From contig JAFPCJ010000072.1 in the NCBI GenBank assembly GCA_017423885.1, positions 1-12,979 of the forward strand: DNA of 12,979 nucleotides. The letters are read 5' to 3'. Each line of letters opens with the position of its first letter. Position 1 is the first letter of the stretch. Made by a program: the position numbers and the translations under genes. The notes beneath the pieces are model-generated. The model was not told the origin of the DNA. It was given only the letters and a program-made list of their open reading frames with translations, and ran no database searches. This document shows positions 1 to 6,894 of the stretch, one piece after another. The stretch is from Clostridia bacterium (lineage in GTDB: Bacteria; Bacillota_A; Clostridia; Oscillospirales; Acutalibacteraceae).

Positions 1-456
1 GTTACTCCTTATTGGGGCGAGTATTCTTGGGGCTCCGGCATAGATGCGGAGAACTGGGATATCGGTACTTCCGAGATAATAGCTGATAATCTGCTTATTG
101 CAGGTGAGGATAACGATGCTGTTATCTACTGGCAGGCTGATAAGGCAGGAACCGTAACAATAGATTCTTATCATATGTGGTCCGAGCTTTGGCCCGAACC
201 TGATAATGGCTACGGTGCAAACGTTCAGATCATCTACAGAACAGCAGCCGAGGCTGAAGATAATGCAGGCGAGTTCACCGTATTGGCTGAATATGATATG
301 AACGCCGAGCCCGCAACCCAGAACGCTCACTTCTACGGTGACGTTGAGGTAGCAGAAGGCGATCAGATCATGATCAAGGTAGGCTATATTGATGGCTTTG
401 CTCATAAGGAAAATCAGGTCAAACCGAATACAACTCTGTATTTCGTAGCTGACTGA
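1..456 (+). CDS. C-terminal part of a secreted/surface protein with a putative beta-sandwich module
   Basis: The reading frame is open from the first base and ends in tandem stops (TGA TAA), so about 151 residues of a longer protein are visible and the start lies outside the window. The visible part is one module: aromatic and Gly-rich at its beginning (YWGEYSWG), then alternating hydrophobic strands, a VEVAEGDQIMIKV stretch and a final TTLYF. This fits an all-beta, possibly carbohydrate-binding, domain. It is recognisably the same module as the C-terminus of the DUF4038 protein at 6891-9539, sharing WG-x-Y-x-WG, the V-W/Y-W-x-A segment, G-x-(L/V)-(S/T)-ID, VEV-x-EGD-x-I and TTLYF. By analogy the missing part is probably a cell-surface glycoside hydrolase, but nothing visible identifies it. 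The high Asp/Glu/Asn content suits an extracellular protein. An internal ATG at 175 is not a real start, because homology to the other copy begins upstream of it. Confidence 0.85.
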   Translation, partial: VTPYWGEYSWGSGIDAENWDIGTSEIIADNLLIAGEDNDAVIYWQADKAGTVTIDSYHMWSELWPEPDNGYGANVQIIYRTAAEAEDNAGEFTVLAEYDMNAEPATQNAHFYGDVEVAEGDQIMIKVGYIDGFAHKENQVKPNTTLYFVAD

Positions 457-516
457 TAAAAACAGTTGTCAAATGTCGGAAAGTATGTCCCGATATGACG
501 TTTAACTGAAAAATGG

Positions 517-547
517 CGGCTGCTCCCATTATTTTTGGGAGCAGCCG
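517..547. terminator. perfect 12-bp hairpin after the upstream gene, probable terminator
   Basis: Arms 517-528 (CGGCTGCTCCCA) and 536-547 (TGGGAGCAGCCG) are perfect reverse complements around a 7-nt T-rich loop. The hairpin begins 60 nt after the stop of the gene ending at 456, as expected for a transcript end. The + strand lacks a clean T-run after the stem (TGTGAAGCC follows). The A-run just before the stem (AAAAA at 509-513) would be a T-run on the minus strand. It may therefore be a weak or Rho-assisted terminator, or one acting in both directions. No minus-strand gene is seen that would need it. Confidence 0.6.
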
Positions 548-584
548 TGTGAAGCCTTTAAAATAGGGAAAAAGACGCAAGATC

Positions 585-639
585 AATAACCCTTTAAGCA
601 TATTACGAAGTGAATTCGCGATAGGCTTAAAGCATTATT
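585..639 (+). promoter_or_regulatory. 55-nt extended imperfect dyad/hairpin in the operon leader
   Basis: One symmetry centre at position 612 organises the whole stretch. Pairs are 585-589 with 635-639 (5 bp), 592-599 with 625-632 (CTTTAAGC/GCTTAAAG, 8 bp), 601-603 with 621-623 (3 bp), a T-G pair 604/620, and 606-609 with 615-618 (4 bp), closing a 5-nt loop GTGAA. That is 20 Watson-Crick pairs plus one wobble out of 25 positions. It ends 6 nt before the ribosome site of the first operon gene. It could be an operator for a sugar-responsive regulator or a structured 5' leader; the sequence does not decide between these. No T-run follows, so it is not an intrinsic terminator. No convincing -35/-10 pair was found around it. 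Confidence 0.45.
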
Positions 640-645
640 AAAACA

Positions 646-651
646 GAGGTG
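646..651 (+). promoter_or_regulatory. ribosome binding site GAGGTG fixing the ATG at 658
   Basis: GAGGTG lies 6 nt upstream of ATG 658. A GTG at 649 is in frame three codons earlier but is part of this Shine-Dalgarno sequence, so it cannot be the start. Confidence 0.75.
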
Positions 652-657
652 TTAAAA

Positions 658-3411
658 ATGTGTGAGAAAAAAATAACGGTCGGTACTGCGGTAAAGCAGG
701 TGCTTTGTAATATCGGTATTTATGCCGATAGCGAGAAAACAGCTTTTGAAAAGGCGGTATTCGAGCGCTACATTTCAAATGACGTTTCTATTGATGCGGT
801 TGCTACCAAGGGAATCGTCAAGCAACTTATATATAATGTATACGATATCCTTGAAGAGGTGGCACAGGACGATACACCGCTTTGCGATAAATGTATTGAT
901 GAATTTATCCGCGAAGTAAGCAATGAAGCTATACATAAGGTATTCAAAGACCCCACCAACCGCTTCAGAGTGCATCCTATGGAGCATGAGCTTTCAGAGG
1001 ACAATTCCAATACCGATAAATTCCTTATGGATACAGGCGCAGGCGGCGCGGTCATCAACGCCCCTTGGAAGGATGGCTGGAACCAAAACGCCGAAAACCT
1101 CGAAAAGCTTAAAAGCACTGCCGAGATGCTGAAAGAAAGAAAGCTTCATTCATGGCTTTATGACGAGCAGGTATATCCGTCAGGCTGGGCGGCAGGCTAT
1201 GTAGACACCCCCGATGACCGCTACGTTGCCAAAAATATCGGTATTTCTATCGTAATGGGCACAGGAACGAGCGAAATGCGAGTCGGTCTGCCCGAGAACG
1301 GCTATTGGTTTATAAACGGCTTTATTTACGATTATTCGGGCTTTGAAATTCATTTTGATTCTGCCGAGGCGCTTGAGGTCACCGAAAAACAGGTCTCCTT
1401 TACAGGTCGCGAGGGACTTTGGATCGCCCTTTGCTTCTTTGTGAGAAATGCAAATATCTGGCCTTATAAATGGGCAAAGGAGATTTCGGCTCCCATCGGT
1501 CCGCGTAAGCTGCTTAACTTCCTCGATAAGGAAGCGGTAGATAAATTCCTTGAGGGCTCGATAGAAGCGGTAGCAGATAAGCTCGGCTTTTTGGGCGACT
1601 ACTTCGAGGCAGTGTTTACCGATGAGCCGTCGCTCCAAGCGCTGTATGACGTTGGCGAAAGACATCGCCCCGCATTCGAAAGCGTGCCCTACGGCAAGGA
1701 GCTTTTCGAGTTCTTTGAAAATAAGTACGGCTATGACCTAAGGCAAAAGCTTCCCTACCTTTTCTTCGGTCAATCGGACGAAGCCAAGCGGACAAGAGTG
1801 CATTATTGGTCGGTAATAGGAGATATGCTGGTCAAGAATTTCACAGGTAACTACCGCGAGCGCTGTAATAAGCACGGACTGCATTTCTCGGGTCACCTTA
1901 TCGCCGAGGAAACTCTGTATGCTCAAATCTGCAACTACGGAAATTATATGCAGGTAGTAGGCGAGATGGATTACCCCGGCTTTGATATGTTAAGCGCTTG
2001 GAATCCGTTCTTCTGGGAGCGCGGCACCTCGTACAGCAACGGCTGTCTGTACGCCGCTTCTCAAACCAAGCTTAACGGTCATAATACCACCATGGTGGAG
2101 ATATGTCCTGTCAGCGGTCAGGGAGATTTTCTTAAGGATCCGTTCCTTAATTTTGAAAAGCTTATGACCTCGTCGGTCTTCTGCGGAGCCACCTATGTCA
2201 ACACCTACGGCTACCGCTTTATGAATGACAACAATATCTTTAATGCACTTAACGAATATATGGGCAGAGTTTGCCTCTTTGCCGCAATGGGTATCAATGA
2301 CGCCAAGATAGCGGTCTATTACCCTGCCGAGGATATTCAGGCGAATATGATCGAGCAGACCGAGGAAATGTACGATATTTCCGATCCTGTAAAGGCGCTG
2401 AACGCTTACGTTGAAAGCCTTTACCACTATCTGTTTACCAATCTAATTGATTTCAATATAGTTTCGGCAGACGGTCTTTCAAAAGCCGTAATAGAAAACG
2501 CAAAGCTCAATATTTTAAACATGAGCTATAATGCGGTGATAGTGCCGCCTGTAGAGGTCATGTCATTTGAAGCACTTAAAACCCTTAAAGGCTTTGCCGA
2601 TAAGGGCGGACGCGTCTTCTTCCTTGAGCGCGTACCCTCACTTGCAGTTGAGAACGTTACTGCCGAGGAGCTGAAGGCTGTAACCGATAGCTTTACGCCC
2701 GTAGTGCTCGGTCTTGATAACGTTCTGTTCAGAGCAAAGGTCACCGCAAGCCACGTCTGCGAAAAGTATAGCACCGAGCCTGTTACCAACGGCTCTGCCG
2801 CTACCTTCACCTGCTTTGACGGCTGGAGCAGCGATCAGCTTCCTGCAACGCTTGATATTAAGCTTGACGGTAAGCGTACCTTTAATCATCTTGAGCTGTA
2901 TTCTACCGAGGAGCATGAGCAAAGCGGCTTTAAGGCGCAGTATCATGACGGTAACGAGTGGGTAGAGCTTTGCGAGGTAAAGGATAATACCTATTGCCGC
3001 ATGAACGGCGATTTTGAGGATATCACCACCGATAATCTGCGTATTGTTTTTGAAAATGGCTGTAAGACCGATGAAAAGATCGCCCGACTCAATGAGATAC
3101 AAGGCTACAGAATTTATAAGAGCGATAAGCCGAATGAGTTCACCAAAGCCCTGCGCGGTCTTTGCGAGAACAGCGTGACAGTAAGCAACGCCGAGGCTAA
3201 CAGCCTGCGTATGCGCCGCCTTAAAATGAACGGTGAAAACTGTTATTTTGTGGTCAACACCGTTGACTGCGATCAGACACTTGAGTTTGCTTCGCTTAAA
3301 GATGTCGAAATTCGTCTTTATGACCCGATGACGGGCGAAATTACGCGCGGAAGCTCTATAAGCCATACCGTAAGGGAAGGCAGAGCGGTATTCGTGCTTG
3401 AAAGCAGGTAA
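658..3411 (+). CDS. GH106-like TIM-barrel glycoside hydrolase with discoidin-like insert, cytoplasmic
   Basis: A 917-residue protein without signal peptide or membrane segment, so probably a cytoplasmic enzyme trimming imported oligosaccharides. The central region (about residues 100-600) carries signatures familiar from GH106 alpha-L-rhamnosidases and related unclassified clostridial hydrolases: WLYDEQVYPSGWAAG (D169, E170), AVFTDEPSL (D322, E323), SGHLIAEE (E417, E418), GEMDYPGFDMLS and MVEICPVSGQG (E481). These acidic residues are catalytic candidates; which pair acts cannot be read here. About residues 580-690 form a Rossmann-like segment with VIVPP and a GGRVFFL strand. Residues about 695-825 resemble an F5/8-type-C (discoidin) beta-sandwich (DGWSSDQLPATLDIKL, then FNHLELYS). 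A closing beta-domain has NCYFVVNT and LYDPMTGEI. It is first in the operon, after a structured leader, with 3 bp to the next gene. Rhamnosidase activity is a family-level inference; the enzyme could belong to a sister family with a different sugar. Confidence 0.75.
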   Translation: MCEKKITVGTAVKQVLCNIGIYADSEKTAFEKAVFERYISNDVSIDAVATKGIVKQLIYNVYDILEEVAQDDTPLCDKCIDEFIREVSNEAIHKVFKDPTNRFRVHPMEHELSEDNSNTDKFLMDTGAGGAVINAPWKDGWNQNAENLEKLKSTAEMLKERKLHSWLYDEQVYPSGWAAGYVDTPDDRYVAKNIGISIVMGTGTSEMRVGLPENGYWFINGFIYDYSGFEIHFDSAEALEVTEKQVSFTGREGLWIALCFFVRNANIWPYKWAKEISAPIGPRKLLNFLDKEAVDKFLEGSIEAVADKLGFLGDYFEAVFTDEPSLQALYDVGERHRPAFESVPYGKELFEFFENKYGYDLRQKLPYLFFGQSDEAKRTRVHYWSVIGDMLVKNFTGNYRERCNKHGLHFSGHLIAEETLYAQICNYGNYMQVVGEMDYPGFDMLSAWNPFFWERGTSYSNGCLYAASQTKLNGHNTTMVEICPVSGQGDFLKDPFLNFEKLMTSSVFCGATYVNTYGYRFMNDNNIFNALNEYMGRVCLFAAMGINDAKIAVYYPAEDIQANMIEQTEEMYDISDPVKALNAYVESLYHYLFTNLIDFNIVSADGLSKAVIENAKLNILNMSYNAVIVPPVEVMSFEALKTLKGFADKGGRVFFLERVPSLAVENVTAEELKAVTDSFTPVVLGLDNVLFRAKVTASHVCEKYSTEPVTNGSAATFTCFDGWSSDQLPATLDIKLDGKRTFNHLELYSTEEHEQSGFKAQYHDGNEWVELCEVKDNTYCRMNGDFEDITTDNLRIVFENGCKTDEKIARLNEIQGYRIYKSDKPNEFTKALRGLCENSVTVSNAEANSLRMRRLKMNGENCYFVVNTVDCDQTLEFASLKDVEIRLYDPMTGEITRGSSISHTVREGRAVFVLESR

Positions 3412-3414
3412 AAT

Positions 3415-4548
3415 ATGAGCTTCAGAGATAATTATCGCGATATTATCTGCCGTCTTGCGCGTTTTCGCACAAAAAGCGACTTTGAAACGGTCAAGACCGT
3501 CGGAATAATAGATGCGCTGATCGAAAGAGCAAGTACCATTGATGAAGGCGCGCTGCCCGATATGCCCTTGGGAACAGTACCGGGGCATACGATTGAAAAC
3601 TTTGCAGGTCGCGCAGAGAGGTATCTTTCAGCGCTTGAGCGCGGTGAATATCCCTTAAAGGGGATGTTTACAGAGCCCGGCAAGGCACTTGTTGACCATA
3701 GCTTCGTGCAAAAGGACGGCAAGCTTCATATATTTTACAATATCGGCGCTATCGGTTATGAATGGAGCGAACGATACGTAGATTCCTTCGGTCATGCATG
3801 GACAGAGGATCTTGTGAATTGGCATATTGAGCCGAGGGTGCTTTATACCGAGCCTAACGGTATAGAATGTTATCAGATATGGTCACCCGGTGTAGTCCAA
3901 AAGGGCGATACATATTATATGTATTATACAGGCGTTAACTATAACGTAGCGCAATGTCAATGCCTTGCTACCTCAAAGGATCTTTATAATTGGGAGAAAT
4001 ACGGTAATAATCCCGTACTGCTTCCGGGACCTTGGAACGATTGGAGTGCCGATAAGTGGTCCGACTGCCGCGATGCCTTTGTTTTCATGGAGGATGACGG
4101 CACCGCCTATATGTATTACTGTACGGCTGTCAGCGGAAACGGTGTTTATAATGCCGCCGTCGGCATGGCGAAAAGTGATGACATGATACATTGGGAGGAT
4201 CTCGGCTTCAAGGAATTCGGCAAGGATATCCATGCGCTTGAGTCTCCCTTCGTTATGAAAAAGGACGGACTTTACTATCTTTTCTACACCAAGGTGGGTC
4301 ACGGCAGCGCCTATGCGGTGTCCGATGCGCCGTTTGGCGGCTGGGAAGATAAGGGAATGATAATCCCTACCGACGGCAGATATGATTGGATCAGCCACGT
4401 GCCGTCCTGCAGTGAGGTGTTCGAGTTTAAGGGAGAGTGGTATATCTCCTGCGCTTGGCGGCATCCCGGCTGTGAGCAATATCTTGAAATATTTAAATTA
4501 ACCTTTAATTCCGACGGTTCTGTAACCCTCGGAGAGAGAATTTCCTGA
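3415..4548 (+). CDS. GH32/GH43-like five-bladed beta-propeller glycoside hydrolase
   Basis: A 377-residue protein with no signal peptide, predicted cytoplasmic. From about residue 85 it shows propeller blades with the three acidic motifs of the GH32/GH43/GH68 clans. A nucleophile-type Asp sits in VDHSFVQKDGKLHIFYN (D94). The stabilising Asp is in CRDAFVF, the RDP/RDA motif (D220). The acid/base Glu is in ALESPFV (E276), equivalent to the EC/EGP motif. Blade repeats such as HAWTEDLVNWH, ATSKDLYNWE and AKSDDMIHWE are typical. The first 80 residues look helical and are unassigned. The start ATG lies 3 bp after the preceding stop; its weak AGGT site overlaps the end of that gene, suggesting translational coupling. 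Members of these clans release fructose, arabinose, xylose, galactose or anhydro-sugars; the operon context favours a pectin-type linkage, but the substrate is not determined. Confidence 0.78.
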   Translation: MSFRDNYRDIICRLARFRTKSDFETVKTVGIIDALIERASTIDEGALPDMPLGTVPGHTIENFAGRAERYLSALERGEYPLKGMFTEPGKALVDHSFVQKDGKLHIFYNIGAIGYEWSERYVDSFGHAWTEDLVNWHIEPRVLYTEPNGIECYQIWSPGVVQKGDTYYMYYTGVNYNVAQCQCLATSKDLYNWEKYGNNPVLLPGPWNDWSADKWSDCRDAFVFMEDDGTAYMYYCTAVSGNGVYNAAVGMAKSDDMIHWEDLGFKEFGKDIHALESPFVMKKDGLYYLFYTKVGHGSAYAVSDAPFGGWEDKGMIIPTDGRYDWISHVPSCSEVFEFKGEWYISCAWRHPGCEQYLEIFKLTFNSDGSVTLGERIS

Positions 4549-4563
4549 TGGAGAGGTGAGAGA

Positions 4564-6894
4564 ATGAAGGTATATTTCTTAAAAGGACTGTATACCGAAA
4601 AGCAGGTTCACTCAGGCTTCTGGGCGGAATTTGAGTACGCACAAGATGAGGGAGAGGTAACACTCTCGCTTGCAGGAAGAACTTGGTACCGAGCCTATTG
4701 TAACGGTGTTTATCTGCTTTTTGGTCCTGCAAGAGCGGGGCACTACCATGCAAGACTTGACGTGGTCAACCTTACGCCCCATCTGAAAGCGGGTAAAAAT
4801 GTTGTATTTATCGAGCTTTGCGGAATGAATGATGGCTCACAGGAAAATACAGGCGAGCAGAGCTTTGTATATGCTGAAATAAAGCAGGGAGAGAAAACCT
4901 TGGTTTCCCCCGAGCAGCTTCTCGGAATGAGACTGCCGCAAAGGGCGACAGGTACCGAAAAGTATTCCCACGCGAGAAACTATAACGAGCGGTACACGCT
5001 TGATAGCGAGTACGAGCTTTACCGAAGTGAAATGCCTGACCGCAAGCGGCTTGAAGCGATAGAGCCTATAGAGCTTGACGTTACTTTTATCGACCGAGAG
5101 CTGCCTGAATGGGATTCGGGTATTCTGGATGACCTTGATTGGATAGGCGCGTTTGATGTTGAAAAGGATGAAAACGCAAAGGCTCCTGTATATTTCTATG
5201 AGGACGCGGCTACCTATGATAAGGTAGGCAATCCTTCGGTAGAAGCCTATAAAGATGTGTTTACAGCCTTCAGCGGTCATGTGGGCGAGGATTGCAGAAG
5301 CTTTAAGGGCAAAAATGCCTACGCAGTGGATTATGACCTTAAAAACGGCTATGCAGGCTTTATCGGTCTTGAATTTACGGTAGAGCGTGACAATGTGATC
5401 GATATTATCCATGCCGATCGCCATACCTACGGCGGATTCCCCCCGAGGGATGACGGTTGTAACAAGGTATTGCGGCTCGAATGTAAGGCAGGGCATTACT
5501 GCTTTGAAAGCTTTAATCCTTACTATATGAGATATCTGCGGCTGATAGTCCGTAACGGCGGCGCCTTTAAGATAGACCGCGTATATCTTCGTAAAAACCA
5601 GTACAAGGATAAGCGCGCTTCGTACTTTGTCTGCGATGATGAAAAGCTCAACCGTATATTCGCTTCTGCCAAGCAGACCTTCTGTGCTAATTCTACCGAT
5701 GTTTATATGGACTGTCCCGACCGTGAGCGCGGCGGTTGGCTGTGTGATGCGTTGTTCAGCGCCCGAGCCGAAAAGTATATGTTCGGAAATACAGCGGTAG
5801 ACCGCGCCATGATAAAGAATTATCTTGACCTTTGGAGCAAGGATCAGTCCTTCAAGGATTTTTACTGCGTGTATCCTTCCAATATTGATACCGCAATGCC
5901 TACATGGTCGATGTACTTTATCATACAGCTTTATGAATATCTGAAGATGTCGGGCGATACCGCGCTTGTTGAGGCTTTCCGCGAAAGAGCGCTGGCGCTT
6001 AAAGAGTTTTATGACGGCTACACCAATAAAGAGGGTCTGCTCGAGAATATCAAGGGCTGGCTGTTTATCGATTGGTCGGTGTCTAATAACGTCGAATACC
6101 TGAACCCCGTAAGCCTTGGTATAAATGCGATTTATTCCCATTGCCTGCGATTGATAGGTGAGATGTACGGCGATAAGAGCGCGAGTGAGGCGGCGGACAG
6201 AATAGTTCGGACGGTGCGCTCGTTCAAGAACGAAAACGGACTTTATCCCGATTGCCTTACAAGGGATGAAAACGGCGTTCTTAAACCGGAAAATAAATAC
6301 ACCTCGGCTTGTCAGTATTACTGCCGATACTTCCTCGATGAAGTAAGAGCGGATGAATACGATGAGATAGAACAGCTTATCGAGGGGTACGGTCCCTGCA
6401 AGAAGCGGGACGTAAATATTTACGCAGGCGAAGCTGATATATTCATCGGTCTCATGGTAAGGTTTGATCTTTTGCGAAAGATAGGTCGCTTCAATGAGAT
6501 GCAACGCGAGATAAGAGCGCTTTTCGGTAAGATGACCGATACAGAGCCGGGAACGCTCTGGGAATCGGTAACCGGTGCGAGCAGCCGATGCCACGGCTTT
6601 GCTTCAAATGCAGGAGCCATGCTTATACGCGATGTACTCGGTATTGCGGATATTGATGAGATCAATAAAACGGTCACCCTCGCTCCGCATCCTGACCGAT
6701 TGAAGTTTGCCGACGGCTATGCCACCGCACAGGGCGGTAAGATCACAGCCCGCTGGTATGTAAAAAATAATATCCTTTATTTCACAGCAACTGTTCCCGA
6801 AGGGTACAAGGCTATTACCGATTATTCGGGGTTACAGAAGCAATATTGTGAAATAATTTCAGATATAAATACACGAAAGGAAGATGATGAATGA
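4564..6894 (+). CDS. GH78-family alpha-L-rhamnosidase (putative), cytoplasmic
   Basis: A 776-residue protein without signal peptide. It follows a strong GGAGAGGTGAG site 3 nt before the ATG. The N-terminal jelly-roll (about 1-105) has the AGRTWYRAYCNGVYL and LTPHLKAGKN features of rhamnosidase N-domains. A second beta-domain (about 225-345) has GFIGLEFTVERDNVIDI and YYMRYLRLIV. The (alpha/alpha)6 barrel follows. The motif DCPDRERGGWLCD (383-395) matches the GH78 pattern DCPxRERxGWxGD in spacing: D383, E388 and D395 correspond to the acidic residues known in BsRhaB-type enzymes. TLWE (E667) followed by CHGFASNAG (H677) supplies the fourth acidic residue. The only departure in the motif is Cys394 in place of Gly. 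The C-terminal beta-domain (about 695-760) has VTLAPHP and VPEG. GH78 enzymes remove terminal alpha-L-rhamnose with inversion. Its stop overlaps the next start (ATGA), indicating coupled translation. Exact linkage specificity is unknown. Confidence 0.87.
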   Translation: MKVYFLKGLYTEKQVHSGFWAEFEYAQDEGEVTLSLAGRTWYRAYCNGVYLLFGPARAGHYHARLDVVNLTPHLKAGKNVVFIELCGMNDGSQENTGEQSFVYAEIKQGEKTLVSPEQLLGMRLPQRATGTEKYSHARNYNERYTLDSEYELYRSEMPDRKRLEAIEPIELDVTFIDRELPEWDSGILDDLDWIGAFDVEKDENAKAPVYFYEDAATYDKVGNPSVEAYKDVFTAFSGHVGEDCRSFKGKNAYAVDYDLKNGYAGFIGLEFTVERDNVIDIIHADRHTYGGFPPRDDGCNKVLRLECKAGHYCFESFNPYYMRYLRLIVRNGGAFKIDRVYLRKNQYKDKRASYFVCDDEKLNRIFASAKQTFCANSTDVYMDCPDRERGGWLCDALFSARAEKYMFGNTAVDRAMIKNYLDLWSKDQSFKDFYCVYPSNIDTAMPTWSMYFIIQLYEYLKMSGDTALVEAFRERALALKEFYDGYTNKEGLLENIKGWLFIDWSVSNNVEYLNPVSLGINAIYSHCLRLIGEMYGDKSASEAADRIVRTVRSFKNENGLYPDCLTRDENGVLKPENKYTSACQYYCRYFLDEVRADEYDEIEQLIEGYGPCKKRDVNIYAGEADIFIGLMVRFDLLRKIGRFNEMQREIRALFGKMTDTEPGTLWESVTGASSRCHGFASNAGAMLIRDVLGIADIDEINKTVTLAPHPDRLKFADGYATAQGGKITARWYVKNNILYFTATVPEGYKAITDYSGLQKQYCEIISDINTRKEDDE

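Noticed and set aside
466..564. Possible promoter pieces: TTGTCA at 466-471 and TAAAAT near 559-564
   Set aside because: The two are not spaced as a -35/-10 pair and neither has a partner at 16-18 bp; AT-rich chance matches are common here.
419..601. 60-codon minus-strand frame in the intergenic region
   Set aside because: It runs straight through the 12-bp hairpin, has no ribosome site and no recognisable product.
649..657. Alternative GTG start at 649 for the first operon gene
   Set aside because: The GTG is part of the GAGGTG ribosome site that serves the ATG at 658.
2638..3588. 316-codon minus-strand open frame spanning the junction of the first two operon genes
   Set aside because: Both + strand genes have convincing domains here; the antisense product has no recognisable motif or ribosome site.
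4837..6594. 585-codon open frame on the minus strand opposite the GH78 gene
   Set aside because: It is a shadow of the + strand gene: no ribosome site, no recognisable domain, and the + strand frame has a full GH78 active site.
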